Source: Synergistaceae bacterium (GTDB lineage: Bacteria > Synergistota > Synergistia > Synergistales > Synergistaceae). From it: DNA of 64,000 nucleotides. This document shows, piece after piece, positions 8,413 to 17,455 of this stretch. Position 1 is the first letter of the stretch; every line of letters starts with the position of its first letter. The notes beneath the pieces are model-generated. The model saw only the letters and a program-made list of their open reading frames with translations. It had not been told where the DNA came from and did no database searches. The DNA lies in assembly GCA_021372895.1 (NCBI GenBank), contig JAJFTP010000027.1, positions 1 through 64,000 of the forward strand, read 5' to 3'. Both the position numbers and the translations under genes were made by a program.

Positions 8413-9558
8413 ATGAACACGAGATACCTTTTAACACCTGGCCCGGTAGAGCTTCCTGCAGAAGTACTGCGGACGGGGGCGAAGCCTCTTATCGGACATC
8501 GCTGCCCCGCTTTTTCAGAGCTTTTCGCAAGGATCGAGAAAAACCTTAACTCTCTTTTAAAAAGCGAAGGCCCGATAATCATTCTTCCTGCGTCTGGCAC
8601 CGGCGCACTGGAGTGCATGTCCGTTAATTTCCTCGGCAAGGGGGATAAATTCATATCGGTCTCATGCGGCATATTCGGCAACAGATTCCGTGAGATAGCC
8701 GAAAGGACCGGGGCTCAGGGAGTTTATGTCGATGTCGAGTTCGGCGAAGCTGTCAAAGCAACAACAGTGGCGGAAGCCGTGAAGAAAAACCCAGGATGCA
8801 AAGCGATTTTGATTACCCATAACGAAACATCAACGGGTGTCGTAAATCCTATTAAAGATATAATCGCTGCCCTGCCCGAGGAAAATCGTCCGCTTGTACT
8901 TGTTGACGGAGTCAGTTCTGTCGGCGCAATGGAATGTTTCCCCGAGGAATGGGGGATCGATGCGATAGGCACCGCATCGCAGAAAGGGCTCCTTACCCCT
9001 CCGGGGCTTGGGCTTGTGTGGCTCTCTAAAAGGGCGTGGGCAGCTCTTGACGGCAATATCTGTCCTAGCTACAGCTATGATCTGAAGCTGCACAGGAAAG
9101 ATCTCGAGGCAAAAGCTCCGGCTAATCCGTTTACTCCGCCGATTTCTCTTTATTATGCGCTTGATGAGGCATTGAAAGAGATACTTGAAGTCGGAACAGG
9201 TATCTGGTTTGAAACACATAAGCGCTATGCAAGTGCCCTTGCGGCCGGACTTAAGGGGCTGGGGTTTGAGCTTCTTGTCGATGAAGAAGAAGCGCGTTCC
9301 CCAGGCGTTACAGCGTTCAGATTCCCCAGGGGAGATACGGAAGCAATACGCAAAAAACTTCGCGCGATGGGCATAGAAACAGCCGGCGGGCAGGGGAAAT
9401 ATAAGGGACAGCTTATCAGGGTGGCGCATTACAACAACTGGGGCTGGCCCGAACTCTGCATCATACTCGGTGCTCTTTACGGGGCGGCGGATCTTTCCGG
9501 CACGGTAAAGGCGGACTTTCTTGCCGATGCATGGAAGATATGGATCAAGGAGGCATAA
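8413..9558 (+). CDS. Class-V PLP aminotransferase, probable phosphoserine (serine-pathway) aminotransferase
   Basis: Fold-type I PLP enzyme, 381 aa, of the alanine-glyoxylate/serine-pyruvate aminotransferase group. It opens with YLLTPGPVELPAEVL. The cofactor aspartate lies in LVLVDGVSSVGAM and the PLP lysine is about K191 in IGTASQKGLLTPPGLG. Enzymes of this group act as 3-phosphohydroxypyruvate:glutamate aminotransferase in some bacteria and archaea that lack classical SerC. The attenuated leader upstream and serA 5 bases downstream make that the likely role here. Serine-glyoxylate aminotransferase activity is the alternative. Confidence 0.85.
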   Translation: MNTRYLLTPGPVELPAEVLRTGAKPLIGHRCPAFSELFARIEKNLNSLLKSEGPIIILPASGTGALECMSVNFLGKGDKFISVSCGIFGNRFREIAERTGAQGVYVDVEFGEAVKATTVAEAVKKNPGCKAILITHNETSTGVVNPIKDIIAALPEENRPLVLVDGVSSVGAMECFPEEWGIDAIGTASQKGLLTPPGLGLVWLSKRAWAALDGNICPSYSYDLKLHRKDLEAKAPANPFTPPISLYYALDEALKEILEVGTGIWFETHKRYASALAAGLKGLGFELLVDEEEARSPGVTAFRFPRGDTEAIRKKLRAMGIETAGGQGKYKGQLIRVAHYNNWGWPELCIILGALYGAADLSGTVKADFLADAWKIWIKEA

Positions 9559-9563
9559 ACGTT

Positions 9564-11213
9564 ATGGCTGAACAGGTCAAATGGAAAGTTCTTGTTGCGG
9601 AGCCTCTTGGCGAGGCCGGACTCGCAATGCTGCGGGAAGCGCCGGACATAGAATTGATGGAAGCTGTCGGCATCAGCCGGGAAGATTTCCTTAAAAAACT
9701 GCCGGATGTGGATGCCGTGCTTACAAGGAGCGGCACAAAAATGGATGAAGAAGCTTTGAACGCTGCGACAAAGCTTAAGGTCATCGCAAGGGCAGGCGTA
9801 GGCGTCGATAACGTGGATGTCCCTGTGGCAAGCCGCAAGGGTGTTGTCGTGATAAATGCGCCGACGGGAAATACACTTGCCGCCGCAGAGTTTACTATGG
9901 CCCTGATGCTTGCCCTCGTGCGAAAAGTGCCCCAGGCGTTTGCTTCGCTCAGGAGCGGAAAATGGGATAAAAAACGTTTCTCAGGGCATCAACTGAGCGG
10001 GAAAAAAATACTTGTAATAGGGCTTGGCAGGATAGGCATAGCCGTTGCTCAGCGCTGCCGCGCGTTTGGAATGGAGGTCTCAGCCTATGACCCGTATACT
10101 CCGAGGAAAAAAGCTGAATCTCTTGGCATCCCTCTTCGGGAAGACCTTTCAGACGCCCTATCCGTTGCTGATATCGTAACACTTCACATCCCGCTTACAA
10201 CAGATACGGCAAACTTGATCGATGAAAAAATGTTGCGTGCCTTCAAGCACGGGGCCTACCTTATCAACTGCGCGCGCGGCGGCTTGATCGATGAAAAGGC
10301 CGCGGCCGATGCAGTAAGGGAAGGGCGTCTCGCAGGCATAGCATTCGATGTCTACACTTCTGAGCCACTTGTGGAAGGCCATCCGTTCCTTGCCGGAGAT
10401 ATTGAAGACAGGATAGTGATCACGCCGCACCTCGGCGCAAGCACAGAAGAAGCCCAGGCAGAGGTGGCAAGAATTGCGGCGACAAACATGATCGCCGCCC
10501 TTCGCGGCGAGCAATATGAACATGCGGTAAACCTTCCGTTTATAGAACAGAAACTCAATAAGGCACAGAAGGCGTATCTCGAATTGTCGCGCAGAATGGG
10601 TGTGCTCGGCGCAAAGCTTGCTGAAGTTGAATGCGGCGCCGTGCAGAACTGCCATATTATGCTTCGCGGGGATCTATTTGCGGAGGACGAGCCTCTTCCA
10701 AACCGTCTCTCTTCCTTCAGCATAGGATTTTTAAAGGGGCTATTGGAAGTAAGCCGCGGGTCTGAGGTTACATATATGCTGGCTCCCCTGCTTGCAAAGG
10801 ACAGCGGTCTTACGGTAGAAGAAAGTATCGGCGAGCCCAAGACATATAAAAATACCATTGAAGTCACATTGGATGCGGAAAAGTGTAAAATTTCGCTTAT
10901 AGGTACTATAACAGAAGAGGGACGTATGCGCATAGTCAAGGTCAACGACTACTGGGTCGATTTTGTCCCTACCGGCAAACTGCTGCTTTTTCAGAACCAT
11001 GACAGGCCAGGGGTTATCGGCAAGGTTGGCAATCTGCTGGGAGACGCCAAGGTCAACATCGCAAACTTTGCACTTGGGCGCAAGGATAACAGCGGGCTTG
11101 CTTTAGGCGCGCTTGAAATCGACGGGACTCTTAATGATACGTTAAAACAGAAACTTGAAAAGACCGGTGATATGCTTTGGCTTACATTTATCGACTTCTC
11201 TGAGGTAAAATAA
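9564..11213 (+). CDS. serA: D-3-phosphoglycerate dehydrogenase, long ACT-containing form
   Basis: Oxidises 3-phosphoglycerate to 3-phosphohydroxypyruvate, the committed step of serine synthesis. The start is ATG 9564, with AAGGAGG 10 bases upstream, giving 549 aa; the frame is open from 9531 but those codons belong to the previous gene's end. The Rossmann motif VIGLGRIGIAVAQR is near residue 151. The catalytic Arg is in NCARGGLIDE and the His in ITPHLGASTEEAQ. An intervening (ASB) domain is followed by a C-terminal ACT domain (HDRPGVIGKVGNLLGDAKVN), the usual serine feedback site. The enzyme is therefore probably controlled by serine at two levels. Confidence 0.96.
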   Translation: MAEQVKWKVLVAEPLGEAGLAMLREAPDIELMEAVGISREDFLKKLPDVDAVLTRSGTKMDEEALNAATKLKVIARAGVGVDNVDVPVASRKGVVVINAPTGNTLAAAEFTMALMLALVRKVPQAFASLRSGKWDKKRFSGHQLSGKKILVIGLGRIGIAVAQRCRAFGMEVSAYDPYTPRKKAESLGIPLREDLSDALSVADIVTLHIPLTTDTANLIDEKMLRAFKHGAYLINCARGGLIDEKAAADAVREGRLAGIAFDVYTSEPLVEGHPFLAGDIEDRIVITPHLGASTEEAQAEVARIAATNMIAALRGEQYEHAVNLPFIEQKLNKAQKAYLELSRRMGVLGAKLAEVECGAVQNCHIMLRGDLFAEDEPLPNRLSSFSIGFLKGLLEVSRGSEVTYMLAPLLAKDSGLTVEESIGEPKTYKNTIEVTLDAEKCKISLIGTITEEGRMRIVKVNDYWVDFVPTGKLLLFQNHDRPGVIGKVGNLLGDAKVNIANFALGRKDNSGLALGALEIDGTLNDTLKQKLEKTGDMLWLTFIDFSEVK

Positions 11214-11214
11214 G

Positions 11215-11859
11215 GTGAAGTTTTTCGTGATCCGCCATGGTGAGACATCATGGAACGCCGATGGGCGTTTTCAGGGGCAGATGGACGTTGAGCTCAATGT
11301 AAAGGGTCTAGAGCAGGCGGAACTCCTTGCAAAAAGGCTGGCAGGACATAAATTTGAAGCTATAATCACAAGCCCGCTTGCCCGTGCTGAGGCAACCGCA
11401 AAAAAAATTGCTGAGCTCTCCGATTATAATGATTTTATTGTGGATGAAGGGTTCACCGAGATAAACCACGGTGACTGGGAAGGCCGCCTTGCAGACGAAA
11501 TAGCGCGGGAATGGACTGAAACTCTGGTCGATTGGCACACCAAGCCGGAGACAGTAAAGATGCCCGGAGATAGAGGAGAAAGTCTAGAAGATGTAAAGGA
11601 AAGAGCCGTCAAAGCGGCAGATGCCATTGCAAAGAGATATACGGGGGACGTGCTGCTCGTATCTCATGACGCAGTAATAAAAGTGCTGCTTTGCCACTGG
11701 CTTGGGGCCCCGCTGTCAAGCTTCTGGCGTTTTCAGGTCTCTAACTGCAGTATTACCGTTGTTGAAGCTGTTCCGGGCAAGGGGTTCCGTATGCTTCTTA
11801 TGGGCGACGCAGCGCATATAGGCAGTGCTTTTGATCGTCCGGAACAGAAAGGGCTATAA
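11215..11859 (+). CDS. Histidine phosphatase family protein, candidate phosphoserine phosphatase
   Basis: 214 aa, starting at GTG 11215, two bases after the serA stop. The catalytic RHG motif is FFVIRHGETSWN (His8), and the second His is in LLVSHDAVIKVL. This superfamily includes phosphoglycerate mutases, CobC-type phosphatases and the metal-independent phosphoserine phosphatases described in Hydrogenobacter. Third gene of a serine operon in which no HAD-type SerB is seen, so phosphoserine phosphatase is the most economical assignment. CobC-like or broad-specificity sugar phosphatase activity remains possible. Confidence 0.8.
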   Translation: MKFFVIRHGETSWNADGRFQGQMDVELNVKGLEQAELLAKRLAGHKFEAIITSPLARAEATAKKIAELSDYNDFIVDEGFTEINHGDWEGRLADEIAREWTETLVDWHTKPETVKMPGDRGESLEDVKERAVKAADAIAKRYTGDVLLVSHDAVIKVLLCHWLGAPLSSFWRFQVSNCSITVVEAVPGKGFRMLLMGDAAHIGSAFDRPEQKGL

Positions 11860-11908
11860 CTGTACTGTCGGCTTAGTAAGACTTGCGGCAGGCTTTTTGT
11901 GAATAATG

Positions 11909-11962
11909 ACAACGGGCCCGCTTCTATCGAAAAGGGGCCCGTTGTCGTCATTTAGTTTTTTG
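11909..11962 (+). terminator. Terminator at the end of the serine operon
   Basis: Perfect 11-bp stem ACAACGGGCCC (11909-11919) with GGGCCCGTTGT (11935-11945), followed by TTTAGTTTTTTG. It lies between the convergent serine operon and fchA and could serve both directions, though the T-run is clear only on the plus strand. Confidence 0.75.
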
Positions 11963-11969
11963 TGGTTTA

Positions 11970-12599
11970 CTATCCGAGGATCTGCTCCATAAGGTCTGCG
12001 ATCTCGAGAGAGTTATGGCTGATAGCGTCGAGGGCCTTATACATTCTGGTTTTGCAGTTCTCCATGAAGGTTTCATCGGACAGTCCAGGCATGTTGATAC
12101 GGACATTATATGCTGCCGCTTTTCCTGCTGCTTCGGCAAGAAGAGCTGCGCTTCCGGCATCGCTTACAGTGTTTGGGTTGCCATGTCTCGCCGCGAGGAG
12201 CGCTAGCTCCGCTACCTCTGCACAAGCCTCAAGCGTACGGAGCGGAACTTCCGTAGCAAGCTGTGAGGCATTGCCAATTGCCTTTTTACGTGCTGCCTTC
12301 TCCTCATCTGTTGCCTTTGGCATCTTCATCGCCGCCATGAAAATGTTAAAGGATTCTGTATCCTTGTTCATGAGATCCACAAACTTGGCGCGCAGCGGCT
12401 CGCTTTTTGCCACGGTTTCTTCCATAACGGCCCAGTTGTCCTTGTATTTTTCCTTGCCCACGGTAAGATTTGCAACCATTGAGACGAGTGCCGAGCCAAG
12501 CGCACCGCATAGAGCCGCAACGCTCCCGCCGCCCGGTGCAGGTGAGTTTGAAGCAAGCTCATCAAGGAATGCTCGTATTTCCATTTTTTCAAATTCCAT
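11970..12599 (-). CDS. fchA: Formimidoyltetrahydrofolate cyclodeaminase
   Basis: All-helical FTCD_C family enzyme, 209 aa. It releases ammonia from 5-formimino-THF and gives 5,10-methenyl-THF. The signature SNSPAPGGGSVAALCGALG near residue 17 and FLDELAS are typical. It follows hutU by 10 bases on the same strand. With FtcD encoded separately on the opposite strand, the two halves of the mammalian fusion protein FTCD are split here. The methenyl-THF formed can feed formate/ATP generation in fermenters. Confidence 0.93.
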   Translation of the reverse strand: MEFEKMEIRAFLDELASNSPAPGGGSVAALCGALGSALVSMVANLTVGKEKYKDNWAVMEETVAKSEPLRAKFVDLMNKDTESFNIFMAAMKMPKATDEEKAARKKAIGNASQLATEVPLRTLEACAEVAELALLAARHGNPNTVSDAGSAALLAEAAGKAAAYNVRINMPGLSDETFMENCKTRMYKALDAISHNSLEIADLMEQILG

Positions 12600-12609
12600 T
12601 GTTTTTCCC

Positions 12610-14628
12610 CTATTTACTTTCTACAAGTTTGGTAAGATATTCTTCATCAGCAATGAACGGAACTGTTACATGCCCGTCGCTGCGCTTCTTGTTGAACTCT
12701 GCAATTGTTGAGAGTGCATGCTCGTTTCTTGCCCAGGCGCGCCTTGCAACGCCGCTTATAACGTCCCAGCTCATAGAAGATCTGATTATATTGTCGATCC
12801 TCTGGCTGCCGTCAAGCACAAGTCCGAATCCGCCGTTGATAGCCTTGCCTGTCCCGACTCCTCCGCCGTTATGGAGAGTGACCATGCTCATACCGCGTGC
12901 GCAGTTTCCGGCGAAGCAGTGGATCGCCATATCAGCCATAACATTGCTTCCGTCTTTGATGTTAGATGTTTCGCGGAACGGAGAGTCTGTCCCTGATACG
13001 TCGTGGTGGTCCCTGCCTATCATTACAGGTCCTATGAGTCCTGTGCGGACCATTTCGTTAAACTTAAGGGCGATCTTCATCCTTCCCTCTTCATCCTGAT
13101 AGAGGATACGGCACTGTGTTCCTACGACGAGTTTGTTCTTGTCTGCGTCGCGGATCCATGCCCAGTTGTCGTAATCCTGGAATCTGCGGTTCCGGTCGAT
13201 ACAGTCCATGGCGGCCTTGTCTGTCTTCCGGAGGTCTTCCGGATCACGGCTTAAGCAGCACCAGCGGAACGGCCCATATCCATAGTCGAAGAGCAGCGGT
13301 CCCATTATATCTTCCACGTAGGACGGGAAAATAAACCCTTCGTATGTATCTTTCCCGTTCTTTGCTATCTCTGTAACGCCGGCGTCAAATACCGCGCGCA
13401 TAAATGAGTTGCCATAGTCGAAGAAATATGTTCCTTTTTCAACAAGGGCCTTGATGAGTTCGAAGTGTTTTCTGAGTGTTTTGTCTACTAGCTTGCAGAA
13501 CTGTTCCTTGTCCTCACTGAGCAGTCTTGTACGCTCTTCGAATGTGATCCCCTGCGGGCAGTAACCTCCGTCATAGGCAGCGTGACATGATGTCTGGTCG
13601 GAGAGCAGTTCTATCTTTATGTCTTTATCGAGCGCATACTGGAGCAGGTCGACTATATTTCCCTCATAAGCTATAGAAAGCGGCTCGCCGGCGTCCATTG
13701 CCTCCTGTGCCCATTTGAATGCTTCAGAGAGGTCCTTTGTCCTTTTGCTGATCCAGCCCTGACTGTGGCGTGTATCGATACGAGAAGGATCCACTTCCGC
13801 TATTATTGCGGCGGCACCTGCTATTTCGGCGGCCTTGGGCTGTGCGCCGCTCATTCCTCCCAGTCCTGAAGAGACAAACAGGTGTCCCGCCAGTCCTTTG
13901 CCTTCAGGAAGATGGAATTTTTTTCTGCCTGCGTTGAGCAGGGTATTATAGGTTCCGTGGACTATGCCTTGCGGACCGATGTACATCCAGCCACCGGCCG
14001 TCATCTGCCCGTAGTTGGCCACGCCCAGTGCCGCTGCCCTTGCAAAATCCTTGGGATTATCAAACATGCCCACCATAAGTCCATTGGTTAGTATTACTCT
14101 TGGTGCGGATGGATTTGAACGGAAGAGGCCCAGCGGATGTCCGGACTGAACTACGAGTGTCTGATCCTCTGTCAGTATCTCCAGATATTTCTTTATAAGC
14201 CGATACTGCATCCAGTTTTGGCAGACCTGTCCTGTCTCCCCGTAGGTGACCAGTTCGTAAGGATAGAGAGCAACCTCAAAATCGAGATTGTTGTCTATCA
14301 TAACCTGAAATGCTTTGCCCTCTGTGCACCGCCCCTTATACTCATCGATCGGCTTGCCGTAAAGACGTCCCTGCGGACGGAAACGATAACCGTAGATACG
14401 CCCGTGCTCCCTGTATTCCTCAAGGAATTCCGGTGCAATTTCCTTGTGGTACTTTTCGGGTATGTAACGGAGGGCGTTCTTCAGTGCCAGGACCGTCTCC
14501 TTGTCATTAAGTACCTGTCCCCTGTTCGGAGCTCTTCTTATTCCCGGCTCGAATTCTGCCTTTGGCGGCAGTCCTTCAGGGAATTCCAGACAAATCTCCA
14601 ATGCCTCGCCAGTTTTTGGATCATACAT
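12610..14628 (-). CDS. hutU: Urocanate hydratase, long form
   Basis: NAD+-dependent hydration of urocanate to imidazolonepropionate. Length is 672 aa, well above the ~555 aa of the Pseudomonas/Bacillus enzyme and close to the ~676 aa animal type. NAD-binding segments include SSGLGGMSGAQPKAAEIAG and GGVGTGKAINGGFGLVLDGS. ATG at 14628 lies 9 bases after GGAG. It is transcribed divergently from hutH, with a 219-base shared upstream region, and continues into fchA. Confidence 0.95.
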   Translation of the reverse strand: MYDPKTGEALEICLEFPEGLPPKAEFEPGIRRAPNRGQVLNDKETVLALKNALRYIPEKYHKEIAPEFLEEYREHGRIYGYRFRPQGRLYGKPIDEYKGRCTEGKAFQVMIDNNLDFEVALYPYELVTYGETGQVCQNWMQYRLIKKYLEILTEDQTLVVQSGHPLGLFRSNPSAPRVILTNGLMVGMFDNPKDFARAAALGVANYGQMTAGGWMYIGPQGIVHGTYNTLLNAGRKKFHLPEGKGLAGHLFVSSGLGGMSGAQPKAAEIAGAAAIIAEVDPSRIDTRHSQGWISKRTKDLSEAFKWAQEAMDAGEPLSIAYEGNIVDLLQYALDKDIKIELLSDQTSCHAAYDGGYCPQGITFEERTRLLSEDKEQFCKLVDKTLRKHFELIKALVEKGTYFFDYGNSFMRAVFDAGVTEIAKNGKDTYEGFIFPSYVEDIMGPLLFDYGYGPFRWCCLSRDPEDLRKTDKAAMDCIDRNRRFQDYDNWAWIRDADKNKLVVGTQCRILYQDEEGRMKIALKFNEMVRTGLIGPVMIGRDHHDVSGTDSPFRETSNIKDGSNVMADMAIHCFAGNCARGMSMVTLHNGGGVGTGKAINGGFGLVLDGSQRIDNIIRSSMSWDVISGVARRAWARNEHALSTIAEFNKKRSDGHVTVPFIADEEYLTKLVESK

Positions 14629-14668
14629 AAGCTGTCACTCCATTCATAATAATTTCTACATAAACTTC

Positions 14669-14696
14669 TTGACTCTCTATGTTTAGCGACTATACT
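14669..14696 (+). promoter_or_regulatory. Promoter of hutH
   Basis: TTGACT (14669-14674), 16-base spacer, TATACT (14691-14696) in the hutU-hutH divergent region. Transcription would start near 14703, leaving about 145 bases of untranslated leader before hutH. Confidence 0.65.
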
Positions 14697-14847
14697 TATT
14701 GTAGCGCAAAGATTTAAGATTGGAAAGTATTAAAGTAGTAAAAGTATGTCTATTTTTGAAAAGCACAAGTATTACACGTTTGAAATAAATTATAGCACCG
14801 GCCTGGCAAAAGAACAAATATTTCACAATATCGGGGAGGAAATAAAC

Positions 14848-16380
14848 ATGGGGCATAATGTAGTAGTTCTTGACGGGAAATCACTGACGATCCAGGACAT
14901 AGTCAACGTTGCAAGGAAAGGATATAAGGTGGAACTTGATCCTCAGGCAAAGAAAGATGTAGCCGAATGCGCGGCTTCTGTTCTTGACTGGGTAAACGAA
15001 GGCCGCGTTGTTTATGGTATCACGACTGGATTTGGAGACCTTGCCACGGTAGTTATCCCCCGTGACAAGAGCCGTCAGCTTCAGGAAAACCTGCTTATGA
15101 GCCATGCGTGCGGTTTTGGCGAGGCTCTGCCTGAGGATTATGTCAGAGCCGTAATGCTCCTGCGCATAAATACGCTTGCGCGCGGCTATTCCGGCATCAG
15201 CCTTGCAACGCTGTCGCAGCTCGTTGAATATCTTAACCTTGGGATCCACCCTGTCATTCCCTGTCAGGGGTCTGTCGGCGCAAGCGGAGACCTTTGCCCG
15301 CTTTCACACCTTGCGATAACGCTTATCGGTCTTGGTGATGTTGTCTACCAGGGGAAGAAAATGCCTACGACAGAAGCTCTTAAAATCGTTGGCATGAAAC
15401 CTGTGGAACTTATGCCAAAGGAAGGTCTTGCCCTTAACAACGGAACGACAGTCATGACAGGAATTGCCTCTCTTTGTTTATATGATGCGATCAAGCTTAT
15501 GAAAAATGCCGACATTGCCGCAGCACTCTCTGTTGAAGCGCTACATGCAGTTCCTTACGCTTTTGACCGCAGGACACACGATCTCCGTCCTCAGGTAGGA
15601 CAGGGTGTTGTCGCAGAGAATATACGCCGCTTAACTGAAGGCAGCGAAATAATAGAAGCCTATAAAAAAGACAGGGTGCAGGATGCCTACTCTCTCCGCT
15701 GTCTGCCTCAGGTGCATGGAGCAAGCAGGGATGCGGTTGGTTATGTTTTTGACAAGGTAAATATAGAGATCAACTCTGTTACCGACAACCCGATAATCTT
15801 CCATAAGGACGGCGAGGCGATCAGCGGCGGAAACTTCCACGGACAGCCGATGGCAATGGCCATGGATTTTTTCGGTATTGCCCTGGCAGAGATAGCCGAT
15901 ATCTCAGAGCGCCGTATCGCGCGCCTTGTGGACCATAAGATGTCGGACCTGCCCCCGTTCCTTGTCTCTGACAGCGGAGTAAACAGCGGCTTCATGATCC
16001 CGCAGTACACCGCCGCTGCAATCGTGTCTGAGAATAAAGTACTCGCCCATCCGTCATGCGTCGACTCAATTCCGACTTCGGCCGGACAGGAGGATCATGT
16101 CTCAATGGGGGCTTACAGTGCCAGAAAGGGGCTTACCATACTCAACAACACAACAAGGGTGATAGCAATAGAAATGCTTAATGCGGCACAGGGAATAGAT
16201 TTCAGAGCCCCTCTAAAACCCGGGAAAGGAACGTCTGCGGCGTATAAGGCAATTCGTAATGAGATCCCCTTCTACGAAAAGGATCAGTACATGCAGCCGC
16301 TCATGCTGAAATCGCTCGACCTGGTAAAGAATGGGACGATCCTTGACGCCGTTGAATCAGAAATAGGAGAGCTCAAATAG
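14848..16380 (+). CDS. hutH: Histidine ammonia-lyase
   Basis: Eliminates ammonia from histidine to form urocanate, the first step of histidine catabolism. 510 aa from ATG 14848, which is 7 bases after GGGGAGGA; the frame is open upstream to 14746 but lacks homology there. The self-cyclising Ala-Ser-Gly (A145-S146-G147, in GSVGASGDLCPLSHLA) forms the MIO electrophile. Other family motifs are VYGITTGFG near residue 55 and EALHAVPYAFD. First gene of the plus-strand hutH-ftcD-hutI set. Confidence 0.97.
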   Translation: MGHNVVVLDGKSLTIQDIVNVARKGYKVELDPQAKKDVAECAASVLDWVNEGRVVYGITTGFGDLATVVIPRDKSRQLQENLLMSHACGFGEALPEDYVRAVMLLRINTLARGYSGISLATLSQLVEYLNLGIHPVIPCQGSVGASGDLCPLSHLAITLIGLGDVVYQGKKMPTTEALKIVGMKPVELMPKEGLALNNGTTVMTGIASLCLYDAIKLMKNADIAAALSVEALHAVPYAFDRRTHDLRPQVGQGVVAENIRRLTEGSEIIEAYKKDRVQDAYSLRCLPQVHGASRDAVGYVFDKVNIEINSVTDNPIIFHKDGEAISGGNFHGQPMAMAMDFFGIALAEIADISERRIARLVDHKMSDLPPFLVSDSGVNSGFMIPQYTAAAIVSENKVLAHPSCVDSIPTSAGQEDHVSMGAYSARKGLTILNNTTRVIAIEMLNAAQGIDFRAPLKPGKGTSAAYKAIRNEIPFYEKDQYMQPLMLKSLDLVKNGTILDAVESEIGELK

Positions 16381-16430
16381 GACAAAATATAAACATAAGC
16401 AGGTTTCGGCGAACGTATATATGCAGATGC

Positions 16431-16459
16431 CTAACAATATTGTCAAAAACTGTTAGAAT
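16431..16459 (+). promoter_or_regulatory. Possible internal promoter with palindrome upstream of ftcD
   Basis: CTAACA (16431-16436), 17 bases, TAGAAT (16454-16459). A perfect 10-base palindrome ACAATATTGT (16434-16443) and an outer inverted repeat CTAACA/TGTTAG (16431-16436 with 16451-16456) overlap it. This may be an operator for ftcD-hutI. The -35 is poor, so it is tentative. Confidence 0.35.
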
Positions 16460-16531
16460 ATAGCAGAGACAGCATCGAGACAAAAAGATAAGAAATCCAT
16501 TAATTACCCATTAATTAAGGAGGCAAAAGAT

Positions 16532-17455
16532 ATGGCAATGCAGCTGATCGAATGTGTACCAAATTTCAGCGAGGGAAGACGTCAGGACGTTATTGACGCA
16601 ATAGTAAGCTGTTTTAAGGGTAAGAGCGGCGTATACCTGTTGGATCATCGTGCCGACGAAGACCACAACAGACTCGTCATCAGTCTCGTAGGAGCCCCGG
16701 TCCCAATACAGGATGCTCTTATTGAAGCGGCTAAAACTGCCCTTAAGCACATAGATATGAACACTCACCAGGGAGCTCACCCAAGGATCGGTGCCGTTGA
16801 TGTGATACCGTTTACGCCGATCAAAGGTATCACTATGGAAGAGTGCATTCGGCTTGCCCATGATTTTGGAGAACGCTACTTTAAAGAATGCGGCATTCCG
16901 GTCTATTTTTACGAGGATGCGGCATTAAAACCGGAAAGGAAACGTCTTGAAGTTATCCGCAAGGGACAGTACGAGGTCCTTAAGGATGAGGCAAAGACTA
17001 ACGCGGAGCGCATGCCGGATGTCGGCGGTCCCGGACTACACCCTACAGCAGGCGGAACGGTAATCGGCGCACGGAAATTTCTGGTAGCCTTTAACGTCAA
17101 CCTTGATACCGACAATATAGACATAGCTAAAAAGATTGCCGGGACAGTAAGGGCGTCGTCAGGCGGTTTCTGCCACGTCAAAGGCATAGGGCTTGCTCTT
17201 GAGGAGCGCGGCATTACACAGGTCAGCATGAACCTTGTAGATTACGAAAAGAACTCACTCTATCGCGTGCTTGAAATGATCCGCATGGAAGCAAAGCGCT
17301 GGGGTGTAAATGTTATCGAGACTGAAGTATATGGGATGATCCCTGTAAACGCGATACTGGAGAGCGCAGCCTACTACCTCCAGATAGCTGGTTTTGACCC
17401 GGCCCAGGTTCTTGAACTTCAGCTCCTCGAACTAATGGGAGAGAGGGCGGAATGA
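16532..17455 (+). CDS. ftcD: Glutamate formimidoyltransferase
   Basis: Transfers the formimino group of N-formimino-glutamate to tetrahydrofolate, releasing glutamate. 307 aa, covering only the transferase half of the animal enzyme. Family features: LIECVPNFSEGRR at the N-terminus, DHNRLVISLVG, and HQGAHPRIGAVDVIPF. Start ATG is preceded by AAGGAGG. The stop overlaps the hutI start (ATGA). Its partner activity is encoded by fchA. Confidence 0.95.
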   Translation: MAMQLIECVPNFSEGRRQDVIDAIVSCFKGKSGVYLLDHRADEDHNRLVISLVGAPVPIQDALIEAAKTALKHIDMNTHQGAHPRIGAVDVIPFTPIKGITMEECIRLAHDFGERYFKECGIPVYFYEDAALKPERKRLEVIRKGQYEVLKDEAKTNAERMPDVGGPGLHPTAGGTVIGARKFLVAFNVNLDTDNIDIAKKIAGTVRASSGGFCHVKGIGLALEERGITQVSMNLVDYEKNSLYRVLEMIRMEAKRWGVNVIETEVYGMIPVNAILESAAYYLQIAGFDPAQVLELQLLELMGERAE

